Source of the DNA: Amphimedon queenslandica
Taxonomy: Eukaryota > Porifera > Demospongiae > Haplosclerida > Niphatidae
DNA: 23,183 nt
Direction: 5' to 3'
NCBI RefSeq assembly: GCF_000090795.2
Contig: NW_003546263.1
Coordinates: 508,194-531,376 of the forward strand
Shown: positions 1 to 11,300 of the stretch, in pieces
Position numbering within the stretch: the first letter of the stretch is position 1
Layout: every line of letters starts with the position of its first letter
The notes under the pieces: generated by a model
The model's database searches: none
What the model was told of the DNA's origin: nothing
What the model saw: the letters and a program-made list of their open reading frames with translations, nothing else
Made by a program: the position numbers and the translations under genes

Positions 1-3000
1 AAGACATAAGGCTAAAAATAGTAACAAAAAAATATGACGTAATTATGATGTAATATGGGTGTGGTCTCACAGAGCAGGTCTTGATGTGAGAGTTGAGGTC
101 ACACTGAGTAGACACACGAGTGAGGACAGTGAGATCAGCAATAGGAGACATCACTTTAAGGATACAAAAAATAATTTTATTACTAGTGCAAATTATCGTG
201 TTTTTTAACTTACAATTTCCAAATATGCAAGAAGACAGGATGGCCGCAGCAGCTTGTACTTGAATGTCAGGATCATCAGTCAGATGACAGACTGTTGGAA
301 TAACCAGTGGGAACAATATTCCCATTGTGCCAAATGCCTAAAATTAGAAAAGAAATAATATTGAAATATTACTTTAATTAGAGAGTGATCAACGTACTGA
401 TCCAGTGCAGTAGGCCATGAAGTATCCAATGATGGTTGTTATCACTGGAACATAATCAGCAGAAATATTACCAGAACGGAGTACCTGAGCAATGAAATTA
501 CTAGTCTGAGTCTCCTATTAGAGGAAGGAAAAGACAAATTAATAATGCAACAGAAATGAATAATCATCCACTCTTGATACTATTAAAGCATTTACTGTGA
601 ATGACATTAACAAATCAAACAAACATGACAATAAATTCTAATGAAAGTGAATGCGGCTATGGATGAGCTAATATTATAATAACATACAGTAATGACACTG
701 CCTAGTGCCCAAGCAAGAACAAGGATAAACAACGGCTCAATGACATCCTTCACTCCTTCAATCCAAGAGGTCATCACTTCAGAGAATGAGAGTATCTTCT
801 GGACCATTAACATAACAGAGAGGATAAGAGTAGCCAGACAAACGCTCCATATGACAGCAGCCATGGCATCAGCATTACCAAATATATTAGTAATAGACAC
901 TGATATCCTAGCATTAGAGAAACATGAATGCAAGTACATGTATAATAGTATTAATAATTGATGTACATGTATATAAAATCAAAGCACGGTAATCTGGGCT
1001 TAAGCACAAGTATAAGTACTGAAATGTGTTTTGAGTGCCAATTAGATTGTGCTTATACTGGTAGTTTAAACACAAGTACACAAGCACTTCATGAAATGCT
1101 AAGTACTGATTTATGTGCTAGTGCTTGAAACTTAAAGCACATTAGTAAATCTGAGAAAGTATTTAAGTATAAGTACATGTACAAAGTACAGACATATTTT
1201 TTAAAAGGTTCTTGCAAGCAGCACTAGAAACTGTGCTTATTTGTGCTTTGGGTCAAGCACCAAATGCTTTGACCCATGCCTGGTACATGAAATAAGCAAT
1301 AGAGATAAAATGATGTACATGTACATGTAAATTACTAAGCAATATACAGAACTACAGTAATGAGGTGAGAGAAAAAAGGAGAGAGAAAGAGGTGACATAT
1401 GTGTTGAAAGTGGTGGTGTGGCTACCTTTCATTGCTATCATCTTTGTTGTTTTCTCTGATGAACCACCAACCGTCCAATATCATACCAGAAAATGTTAGA
1501 ACGATTACAATAACAAAAGGAATGATAGCATTAAACCTTAAGAAACAAAATAATAAATTAATTTATATTTTACACATTCATTATGTCATTCTTCATTCCC
1601 AATCTATCTCACCCACTCAATCTTTCCTTATTCTTTTTCTCTCCCTCTCTCTTCCTCGCTCCCCATCTCCTTCCCTTCCTTTATTCCTTTTTCCACTCTC
1701 ATCCTCCCTCCTCCCTCCCTTCCCCTTTGTCTTATTCCCATCTTCTCTTTTTTCTTTCTCTCTCTATTACCATCTGTGAGGTACTCCACGTTTAGGAGAC
1801 AAGGGTCCTACAAATTAACATAAAAATAAAATCCATCCCACTCCTCCTCCATACCTTCACTAGTGTCCTCCAAGTCATCATTATTAGATATATCTGAGGA
1901 GCAATGAAGCTCCTGCCTATCACCCCTGGCTTCTCTTTCAGTTAAAGGAGGAGAAACAGAAGGCCGTGAAACTGGAACTGGTGGAGGAATGGCTTGAGTT
2001 GATCTGTGAAGTTCTTTATAACTTTCTCTCTCAGAAGTGAGCATACAAGCAAAGTCACGGTTTAGTATACAGACAAGGATGACGCAAAAGAGCATCAGTA
2101 TTGGTAGGAACCTGTATGCTGTTTGATATGAATAAAAATAACAAAATTAACTTAAGAGTTTAGGCATACATGGTACATAAACATGTACATGTATGACTCA
2201 CATAGGGCTGTACAAAATAATCAGGATACTATTTATTGAAAAACAATTTTATGGAATAAAAATTTATTTAAATGATATAAAACAGCATCTTAACAACAAA
2301 ACGTGCTCTATTATAGTGTAATTATTTGTATGAATCAAATTCATTTTTTTCAAAATTCAATATCAAGCTGTTTTGTGAAAAAACAAAAACTTTTTAATTT
2401 TTGTAGCTATACCGTATAGCGGAAAATTTTTAGTGGCCCAAAAAATTCAAGGATCCATTCAAAAATCAATTTCGTGGCTTCAATTTTCGTGGTTTTCTAT
2501 TTTTCAGCCATCTTAAATCGTAGTGAATCAATTTTTGTGGATTTTGAAAAAATGCAAAATCCACAAAAATTTTGGGCCACGAAAATTTTCCGCTATACAA
2601 TAATTTATTTCATGTGAAATTAATTTTCATGAGGTTCAAATCCACTAAAATCAATTTTTACTAAATTTTATGAATGTCATTAAATGACAAAAGTTTAGTA
2701 AATCACAAAAATTAATTTTAACAGTAGTTATTTAAACATTGAAAATTGAGGCCACAAAATAAATCAGCTACATACAGTACCTTAATATTATATACCCTTA
2801 CACTCATAATTATATCAACAAAGACACAATTATTAAATTTTGTTGCATAATAGTACTGTGTCATTTAATTAAGAAGTACATGTACATCAGCTCTTTTTTG
2901 AGCTAATTCCAAAATTTCTCATTTTCAAGAAAGTATTGACTATCATGTCTTCATTCAAAAAATGGCCTGAAATTACACCCTATTTTTATTACATTTTGTA

Positions 3001-4742
3001 CATGTAGTTCTTTTACTAAAAATGTTAAATTATTCCAACTAAAAATTTTAAAGCTAACCTTGTCTCAGATACCATATATCAGTTTATTTTTGCGGTAGAA
3101 AATTTTCACAAATCTTGCATTTCTAAGATTTCGCAGAATCAATTTTCACAAATGGTTTGCAGTGCAAATGTAGAATTTCAAAAAAAATTTCACAAAGGAG
3201 CAAGAAACCCTAAAATTTGCAAAAATATTTCACCGCAAAAATAAACCGGTATACAGAACTCTTTCTTTCCTTCCTGTCGATGTAGCAATGTATGTATAAT
3301 TGCTATACATGCAGTATCATGTTCTATCATAATCATGATTTAGTAATTCACCCAAAAAATCAGTAAAATATACATGTATGCCACTTCTGATTCTTATATT
3401 CAAATAATCGATATTATAATTCATGTACAACAATGGTTTCCCAGCAAGTATACCACATGTAAGTGAACTGTAGCATGCTGCACTACAATACAGTACATGG
3501 CAATTGGAGCAACTTTAAAAATTTATTTTAAAATAAATTTTGCTTGGAATCAGTTAAAAATTCAAAACATAACATATGGACAAGTACCGTAAATCCTCAA
3601 ATAAAAGCCCAGGCATCTAATTTCATAAAATGACATTTGGACCTCGAAAAAAAGTGATAAAAATTGAGCCAACAGTGGGATTATAACTCAGGACCTCACA
3701 CAAGTAATTTCAGGGTATAACCAAGTATTTACAAGGCAACAGTGACATTTGTAGGCTACATTTGCGTATTTATACTTCTATTTTATTCCTAACAAGGCGT
3801 TTATTTGTACCCTGCTTTTATTTGAGAATTTACAATATATGCATCAGAAAAAATAATTAAAAAAAATTTCTCATAGCCATTTAATAAATTTTGACCAAAG
3901 TCCCTGTTATAGTAAAGGGGGTGTTTGGCCCAAGTTTTAATATTCAAAATTCATAAAAGATATATTTATATCAGCTCAAATTTGAAACATAACATAAGGA
4001 CATATATATGCATTAGAAAAAAATTTAAATGGAGATTTCTCTCCTACCCATTTTTGACAAAAATTTGACCAAATTCCCTGTACTATGGTACAGGTTTTTT
4101 CGCCAGATTTATGACCAACTTTTAAAATTAAAAAAAACCAAACTTTAATTGGAGTCAGCTTAACTTTCTACACAAATAAGAACGTGTATAATTAGATGTA
4201 TGTATCAAAAAATTATAAAAAGGAGCACTCTCTTCTTGTGATTTTGTCAAAATATGCTGTGCTATAGCACAGGGTCTTTGGCCCAAATTTGAGCAACTAG
4301 ACAATCTACTGGCAAGAAGTCACATGAGCACTACACCTTGAATACAACACTAACAGCTCAGCACATCCGCTACATGCCAAAATTTAAGTAGATGTACATG
4401 TACAAACATGTAGTTATTACTATTTTACATGTAGGAGCAGTGAATTCCATAAATATACAGCAGGTGTACTATTTTCAAGCAACTCCTTTAAACTTTCAGG
4501 CTACATCACTCGTGGAGTATTTACTACATGTACTATACGTGTACATTACTAATGGGGAATTTTTTATCTACTTGTATACTATCTGTTTACATGTACTTAT
4601 GTGCATATATATTTACGTAGTGAGCGTGATACGATTTCAAATGGAGAATACTTGTTGGGTGTAACAGAAACACAGTTGTCGAAACCAGAGCTAACATACC
4701 CCAACTGAGCACCAATCCAACTGAAGAGAGAGAGAGAGAGAA

Positions 4743-4830
<88 letters not shown>

Positions 4831-7789
4831 ATGAGATTCAATAGAGTACAGTGTACCTTGATATTGGTATGAAGCTAGCCATTGTTGGTGCCATACTTTG
4901 AATAATGAATGCAAACTTATCCTTACTGACACCAGAGCTTGCCATAACCTGTATAAAAAAAGATCTTATTAAGATACAATAATCCATAACTACATGCATC
5001 TATGTACAGTGAGATCTCCTTAACAAAAACCTCTATGCATTGATAAATTTAATGTACCAACCACCAACTTACATGTACATGTACATGTAATTCCCTTTCA
5101 ACTACAAAACACTTCTTTAATGAAAAATTCCATGCAAAAGATCAGTGTCCCAAAAGTTTTGTTAACTTACAGTTCTCATGCTGGTTCCCACAACTAATAT
5201 ACTTGTGTAGTCATCAAAGAATATTAGAAGACACACACAGAAACAAATAATGGAAGCCCTACAAGACAAATGAAAGAAAGAAAAGAGAGAGAGGGAGAGG
5301 AGTGGTAGATGAAGGAGTGAGACGGATGTTATGAAATGCTTCAGTTCACCTTCGATTAGTTTTGGCAAAGCGCCTGAATATGTTAGCTAATCCCAAGCCA
5401 CCACCCGATCTCTACAAAGGATAAGGAATCATTATCACACGATAATCATAAGTGCACTACCAACCTGTACTAGGCCAATTAGACCACCAAGGAAAAAAGT
5501 GCCAATAATAATCTGAAAAAAATGTAATAATATTTACCTTTCTCTCTTAATTCTCTCTTCCTAAGTTCCTCTCTCACTCCCCTCTCCCTCTCTCTCTTTC
5601 CCTTTCCTTCTCTCTCTGTCTCTCTTCTCCTCCCTCTCTCTTTCCCCCTCCCTCTCTCTTTCCCCCTCCCTCTCTCTCTTCCCTTTCCCCTTCTCCTTCC
5701 ACACACTCACCTCAGCATGGTCAAAGTCTCCCATTGAGCTAACAATGTAATAATCTAAAACAAATTAATTATTCATAAAATTATTATCATTAAATAATAC
5801 CAAGAGTCCTGAGAAGAGCTGCAAAGACATTATATTGACGTGCTGTTTGAAAGAGAGAGAGAGAAAAGGGAGAGAGGGAGAAAGAGGGAGGGAGAGGGGC
5901 AAAGCAAGTGGTTTAATGCAACAAGTTTACTTACCAAGACAAGCAGATAGCCATATTCCAATTAAAAGAGCCAACAGAACTTGCCTACATAAAAAGTATT
6001 GACTTATGAACTTTCATTATATATACATAATACCAATTACAATGCATGGATGCTTTAAGGTGTGAGAGTCCAAAGTTGACATTTTACTAAAATGTGCTTA
6101 GAAAAACCATTACAGTTTCTGATAATCCTTATTATGTGTAGAAGCTTTTTACGCAAGGTTTAATTTTTATTTTTATAATATTCTAAGCTTATAACGTACA
6201 GCTGACGACTCTATAATTTTTAATTTTTATCATGTTCATCTACACAGGTACAAAGTAGGTACAATTTGCACCTGCGAATGTCTAAACTACTGTTAACCGC
6301 AAACGCCTTAAAAATGTGGATACGTCATGGTACGTAATTTCACGTAATACCTTCCGCCTAAATGCCTCAAACTAGCAAGTACACATGTTAAAGGGTTTTT
6401 ACCAAGTTAAAAGGATTTGTTAAAGTAATTTATGACTTGATGATTGGCTTAAATGAATTCAGCAAGGGCATGTGCTGAGCACATGCAACAGAGGAATAGC
6501 AGTAAACATGAGAGAGTACTAGTACTACATTATACTGTATATATTTATAGTCAAATATAATATCTAGTTACAATAATAACTGTCACATGAATGACCAATG
6601 TTATTTTTGTATCCCTCAGAAGCTCATAATGATTAGCATTGCCAATGAATATTCTCTCAAAGACATAAGACTGGTTTCTCTTTCATGTTTAGCTGGGATT
6701 TTCATTTTGTGAATATGACATTTATACTAACCTAAAAGCAATGGCAATGACTGCAGTTAATATTGGTGGCAGTATAGTCAACCAGCCTGGAATTGATAGG
6801 AGAGTCTAAGTGAAATAAGAAGAAATGTTATTAGTATCAGCCTTGGATGAGTAGAGTCAAGGAATGAATGTACATGTATTGTGTGTACCTGTGTATTGCT
6901 GCATAGTTCTGTTCCATCTTGATCAATCATTTTAACAGTGAGAGTATGATGGCCCTAAGAACAACATTAAGAAACACAAGAATTATGTAAATTTGAAGGA
7001 AAGAAAAACCAGATTATGCTGCCAAATGTCATTGAGCACTTGAAACAAAATGGTAAATTTTGTATTGGTGGTTTCTTCACAAAATGCCAGTATAATTCTT
7101 GCCCAAAAAATCATCTTATGCAAATACACTTTGAATTTATGTACAATACCCAATAACTACCAATACTTTAAGACTTTGGCAGAGTTAGAATTGCAAGTAC
7201 TATACAACTTAGTTCACATACAGGGCCAGGTCAAACTTTATTATTATTATTATTATCACTAGTGTATGAGACAGTACACATGTGCTTGCAATTTGCATGC
7301 ACAACTTATGATACGAATTTTTGTTTGTTACCATATGAAGTGTCTCATTTGCATCATCAAATGGAGCATCAGTAAATGTATGAGAGAGATCAGCCATTCC
7401 ATTATCTTTAACAGTTGCGATACTGCCACTAAACAATAGGATACCTGCAAACATGCACAGGAGAGAGAGGAAGAAGGAGGTGTTAATGGTACACGTGTAT
7501 ATATTCGACCATACCATCGCTGTTGAGCATCGTAATGTTAATGTTTTCCGGTAGAGGAACACCAACATCTAAATAAGGAGGAAGATCCACAATAAACTGG
7601 AACTGTATACTACAAAAAGAATGATGTTAACATGGCTGCTTCTGGAAGGTTTTTTCCATACTTTGCAAGCAGGATTGAGGGATAGGTAACTTTAAAAGCT
7701 GAGGAACAATTTTGCTCCATGTCTCCGGACTGTCCTGTGATAGGAGAGACAAGGAAAAGAGCAAGAAGGAGAGAGACAAAGAGTGACAT
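1..7789 (-). CDS. nhaC-like: NhaC-type Na+/H+ antiporter, 21 exons, partial at left edge
   Basis: Multi-pass membrane protein of the Na_H_antiporter (NhaC, PF03553) family, expected to exchange Na+ for H+. Coding exons, 5' to 3': 7789-7662, 7609-7515, 7444-7332, 6954-6889, 6805-6732, 5984-5935, 5842-5801, 5754-5711, 5512-5465, 5411-5350, 5258-5171, 4948-4857, 4720-4617, 2118-1855, 1807-1771, 1536-1426, 907-688, 514-398, 337-214, 153-71, 11-1. All have GT..AG ends and phases agree throughout, giving 657 aa before the edge. Start: the ATG at 7789 opens a signal peptide (MSLFVSLLLALFLVSPITGQ). Residues about 21-134 form a putative ectodomain with NCS, NIT and NET sequons. Family motifs follow: SIPGWLTILPP (~138), MGDFDHAE (197-204), FFDDY (254-258), SWIG (~301), SLPYRF (~334), RWFNAIIP (~435), LVLAWALG (~562) and MSPIAD (~628). 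A polar loop spans about 365-430. The C-terminus lies outside the window. The family call is strong; substrate and membrane are inferred. Confidence 0.88.
908..1425 (-). other. Intron 16 of the NhaC-like gene, with an AAGCAC/AAGTAC-rich segment
   Basis: Non-coding. From about 985 to 1290 it is dominated by degenerate copies of AAGCAC, AAGTAC and the complement GTGCTT. It ends in a hairpin near 1250-1277, where TGGGTCAAGCA faces TGCTTTGACCCA across a 5-nt loop. It may be a decayed transposable element, but I could not define ends or a target duplication. A TACATG run is at 1313-1328. Confidence 0.5.
2412..2600. mobile_element. TA-flanked MITE, family A, copy 1
   Basis: A 189-bp AT-rich element flanked by TA on both sides (2410-2411, 2601-2602). 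Terminal inverted repeats: left CCGTATAGCGGAAAATTTT, right (reverse complement) TTGTATAGCGGAAAATTTT. No coding capacity. A clear second copy lies at 17988-18173. TA target sites suggest mobilisation by a Tc1/mariner-type transposase (inference). It sits in intron 13 of the NhaC-like gene. Confidence 0.8.
3072..3249. mobile_element. TA-flanked MITE, family B
   Basis: About 178 bp between TA dinucleotides (3070-3071, 3250-3251). The termini are inverted: both start with CC after TA and share GTTTATTTTTGCGGT. The left end has 8 extra bases (ATATATCA). The interior is AT-rich with no ORF. The termini differ from family A, so it is a separate family. Lies in the same NhaC intron. Confidence 0.65.
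3490..4295. repeat. Diverged ~175-bp tandem repeat, about three units, one split by a MITE
   Basis: Three related blocks are anchored on GACCAAAGTCCCTG (3893), GACCAAATTCCCTG (4067) and GTCAAAATATGCTG (4245), spaced about 174-178 bp. Each is followed by a short palindrome-like TATAG/CTATGG/CTATAG core and a TTTGGCCCAAATTT-like or degraded segment. Units also share an AACATAA(G/T)GGACA..ATGCAT(T/C)AGAAAAAA block. The first unit is interrupted by the MITE at 3587-3835. Lies in intron 13 of the NhaC-like gene; no coding signal. Confidence 0.6.
3587..3835. mobile_element. TA-flanked MITE, family C, inserted in a tandem repeat unit
   Basis: 249 bp, TA at 3585-3586 and 3836-3837. Left terminus CCGTAAATCCTCAAATAAAA; right terminus, reverse complemented, TTGTAAATTCTCAAATAAAA. 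The flanks rejoin as GGACAAG-TA-TATGCATCAG, which matches uninterrupted sequence at about 3997-4015 in the next repeat unit. That unit therefore serves as the empty site. No ORF. Confidence 0.75.
4725..4828. repeat. (GA)n microsatellite; CT-rich on the gene's sense strand
   Basis: Almost pure GA on the plus strand. It fills the 3' part of intron 12 of the NhaC-like gene, so on the transcribed strand it reads as a (CT)n polypyrimidine tract ending in CTTCAG just before exon 13. The long Ser-Leu ORFs through it are artefacts. Confidence 0.9.
5534..5700. repeat. CT-rich tract in NhaC intron 8 (GA-rich on sense strand)
   Basis: Polypyrimidine on the plus strand, so purine-rich on the transcribed strand, starting just after the 5' splice site GTGAGT at 5710. 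Its orientation is opposite to that of the tracts that precede acceptors. No coding potential. Confidence 0.8.
5985..6731 (-). other. Intron 5 of the NhaC-like gene
   Basis: 747 nt, AT-rich. I see no exon, ORF or clear repeat with target duplication. TTAAGGTG near 6056 and TTAAGGCG (minus strand) near 6310 could be worn termini of an element, but the match is too short to call. Confidence 0.5.
7018..7165 (+). repeat. Dispersed repeat, single-arm copy related to 16981-17125
   Basis: Aligns by eye with 16981-17125. Shared blocks include CATTGAGCA, AAACAAAATGG, ATTTT.TATTGG.G.TTTCTT, AATCATCTT and CAATAAC. Lies in intron 3 of the NhaC-like gene (6955-7331). An ORF across it is not supported by any conservation I recognise. 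Confidence 0.6.
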
Positions 7790-8380
7790 CTTTTACAATT
7801 TGCAGACAATGCCGCCAATTAAAAACCACGCCCACTAGTTATAAGAGTTAATTCATTGTTATGATGACCTACAATGAATTAATAAAAAATTATTGTTCTG
7901 AAGGAAATGATGCAATAGATTTCAGTCATAATGAATTCATAGACTCAATCTATTTTTAGCTGCCAATGCTGCATCTAGTCTATACTTAGACTCTTGTAAA
8001 TTGTCCATAATAATTGAATCACTGGAATGTGCATAACTGTTGTTATTATAATTATAAACACAAGACAAAAATAATAAAATAAAATACACAAACGCAAAGT
8101 CGGGGATATGCAAAATAACAAAAATGATGATAATCATAACAATAATAATAATGAGGAACTGAATAAATCTGAGAAAAAATTATTGTTTAAATGCAAAAGG
8201 AAACAGTTAACAAGAGAAGGGGAAGATGGGACTGGAAAATAGTACAAATAACATTTAAATTTCACATGTGACTGTGTGTGTGGGATGGGGTGTGCACGTG
8301 TGTCTGTCTATACCAAACTAGCAAGATGATTGAAAAACAATTATTCCACTATAGGAAGATTACAAGTCGAATGATTATCA
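7790..8380. other. Spacer: 3' flank of Q-rich gene and promoter side of NhaC-like gene
   Basis: AT-rich, with ATT/AAT triplet runs near 8130-8155 and a short TG-rich stretch at 8270-8305. Just upstream of the NhaC-like ATG it has GCCGCC (7810-7815) and CCACGCCC (7826-7833), a GC-box/KLF-type motif. It must hold the 3' UTR of the Q-rich gene, but I see no canonical AATAAA on the minus strand close to its stop. Confidence 0.45.
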
Positions 8381-11300
8381 CTACTTGACCCAAGAGGTGG
8401 TTGCCAATAGACCAGTAGCAGCAGGTTGTAAAGGATTAACGACGCAAGACCCTACGATTGGAACAGTGGGTCCAACCCAAGACCCACCCATACCCTGCGA
8501 GGCAATATAAGCCTGTAGGTCAGTCGGTGGGGCTAGGGTAAGGGGCATCCCTCCAGTTTGATGCCCTAATCCCTGGGGGACTAACCCAAGAACCTGAGAG
8601 GAAGGAGGCTGGACTAGTGGTAGCCCACTAACACAGAGTGGTTGCTGCTGATGGATATCTGGTAGAGTAATGAAATTAGCAGTTGTTGGAGTAGGGTGAT
8701 GACCATAGCCATACACATGTAATAAGGCGTATTGTTGTTGTTGTTGCTGTAATTGTAGTAATTGTTGTTGTTGTTGTTGCATGTGATGGAGTGCTTGTTG
8801 GTCTATCCGTTGTTGGTGGATCTTTTGTTGCTCTATGTGTTGCTGGTGCTGTAGCTTCTGCTGCTCTTGTAATCTGAGTTGTTTTTGATGTTCCTGTATC
8901 CTCTTGGCTATGAAGACATGAGCGTTAGACCATTTGAAGTCTTTTGAAGTTGTTGACTATAAAGAGAGAAAGAGAGAAGGAGCAAAAGAGAGAGAGAGGA
9001 GGAAGAGAGAAGGAGAAGAGAGAGAAAGAGAGAGAAATAGGAGGAAAGTGAATAACAATATTGCAATGTACACTACTAGTGATAGATTACCAAGAATGAA
9101 CAAAAGTACAAGTATATAGGAAATATCTACAGGTGACAGACAAACACGTCTCTTCCTCCAACTCTCCCCCTCTCTCTCATTAAATTACAATTCACACTCC
9201 ATACCTTATTAGCTTGGCTTTGGGGCTGCTGTTGACTCACTGATGAATCTTCACTGACATTCTTACAATACAACACCTTCAAACAAAATAACAATCAATC
9301 ATTAAAGAACAATAAGAGCATAGCAATATAAGTGCACTGAATACATATACAGTATTAAAACAATGCATACATTTATGTGTACTAACATAGGATTGAGATA
9401 CCCCTACATGAATATGTATTGGGCCAGGTGATCGATCCAAGGGTGTGTGACTAACAGAACGTGTGGGTATAACAGACTATGTCAATTAATCCATATTACT
9501 ATTGCATGCATAGACAATAGAAAAATGTGCACATGCAAAAATCCATAGCATGCCAGCTATTACAATATCATAAGCTAAAAGAATACAATTATAAGAATTG
9601 GATTAAATCAAGTCTCATTGGATGGGTAGTCTGTACGGCACCATGCTAATCAAATTAAAGACTCAAATGATGCCACCATTGGGCTGATGTCCAATACCCA
9701 TTCACACTTGTAGGATTTACTCTCTCTCTCTCTTATCTCTCTGATTAACAATGGAGTATACACAATGTGTGATTATCTAGAAATGTATATTTGGGCATAT
9801 CTAACTGATATAGCTCTCTCTCCTCCTCCATCCCTTCTCTCCCTTTTCTTTCTCCTTAACACTGCCTTCTCTCTCTCTCTCTTTCTCTCTTTCTCTCTCT
9901 CTCTCTCCCTCCTCTCTCTCTCTCTCCTCTCTCTCTCCCTCTCTCTCTCTCTCCCTCCCTCCCTCCCTCTCTCTCTCCCTCCCTCCCTCCCTCTCTCTCT
10001 TCTCAACACAATGCAATATAGCATGTTTTCTAACAGCAAACTAAAATAGAGTTACACTATTTGGTGCATAATTAGTACACAAAAGTCCTTTCAGTGCAGC
10101 CAGGGATAGTTAAACTATACAATAGTTAACAAAAGGAATCAGGTGGTAACAATGGCTCTATACTGTATGTGTAACAGTATTGTAAGATGTTTAAGTTACC
10201 TGTTTATTAGTTGTGTCTTGTTGCTGGACAAGTTGATACTGATGTGGCAATTGTAATACTATAATGAAAGAGGAAGAGAAAGGAAAAAGAGAAAGTGGGA
10301 GAGGAGAGAGAGAAGGAATGATTCATGATACGATAAAAACAATCAACAAACACTGAAATGTGTACACTCTCCCACTCTCACTCCTTAAAAAAGTAGCTAT
10401 TATTATCTCTACTATCATTTTGAAAGCAAAAACAAGTCAATTATCAAGTGAATAGGAGCGAGTTTAAATCAAATAAGGTTTATGACATCTATTAATGATA
10501 TAATAAAAATATATGAACGGCCAAATACATAACAATACATGTAATCCTCATTATACCTGTGTTATTATGAGGGAGGCCCATTGAAGCAGTAATGGGTACA
10601 TGGACATACTGTGGAGCTGGTACAGCCATTACGTGTGAAGTACTGATCCCATTCATTGAAGAGGGCACAGGATGAGTCAATGTAGAAGAGGAATGGGAGG
10701 AGGGAGGGCTGGTCGTTGGTATGGTAGTCGTGACAGAGCGGTTTGAAGTATCATCTGATAGCCTGCTGTGTGACTCCTTATTTGGAGAAGAGAGGCCATG
10801 AGACTGTAGCTGCTGCTGCTGCTGCTGCTGTCTTCTCTTCTTACTTGATAACCGCCTGAGGGTAAAGAAGGAGGAGGAAAAAAAGAATAACAACATTACT
10901 ATTACACAATGAAACAGTAGACTGTATTTTTATACACGTACATGTAGATAGTGCATTGACATACAAGATTATGTATACACTTAAATGGGTTTAAGAGTCT
11001 TACCTTTTAGCTATTAGGGATGTTGTAGTGAAGTCAGTATTAGCAATGATTGACTCTTTGGGTATCTCAGTGGGTAGAGGAGGAGGAGGAGAGGAGAGGA
11101 TACAGGGAGGAGGAGGATGGTGAGGAATATGTGTAACAATGGTCTCCCAAGGACCGGACTTGGCTGGACATAATATGGCAGTCCTACCATTCAAGCCAGG
11201 AGCAGGCTGTGAGAGAGGAAGGGGGAGGAAGAGAAGAAGGGAGAAAAAGGGAGGGAGGGAAAAAGAGGGAGGGGAGAGAAAAGAAGGGAGAGAGAGGCAG

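Larger units (their letters stand above)
2119..4616 (-). other. Intron 13 of the NhaC-like gene, 2.5 kb, repeat-filled
   Basis: The boundaries are set by protein continuity. The donor CTAC|GTAAAT at 4617 and the acceptor AACAG|CATAC at 2118 join in phase to give SLPYRF, a conserved block of this family. I looked for a missing exon here and none is needed. Contents are three different MITEs, the ~175-bp tandem repeat and TACATG words. Most other introns of the gene are 50-250 nt. Confidence 0.8.

Noticed and set aside
2119..4616. A missing antiporter exon between WIG and PYRF
   Set aside because: At first the family seemed to need about 40 more residues. Extending exon 13 to the donor at 4617 supplies them and joins in phase to SLPYRF.
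4587..4932. Long Ser/Leu ORFs over the GA/CT tracts (also near 9800-10040, 1580-1790, 5480-5700, 12340-12530)
   Set aside because: Dinucleotide repeats lack stops in several frames at once. They lie in introns with well-supported flanking exons.
6056..6320. Possible element with TTAAGG-type ends in antiporter intron 5
   Set aside because: The inverted match is about 8 bases with no target duplication; too weak.
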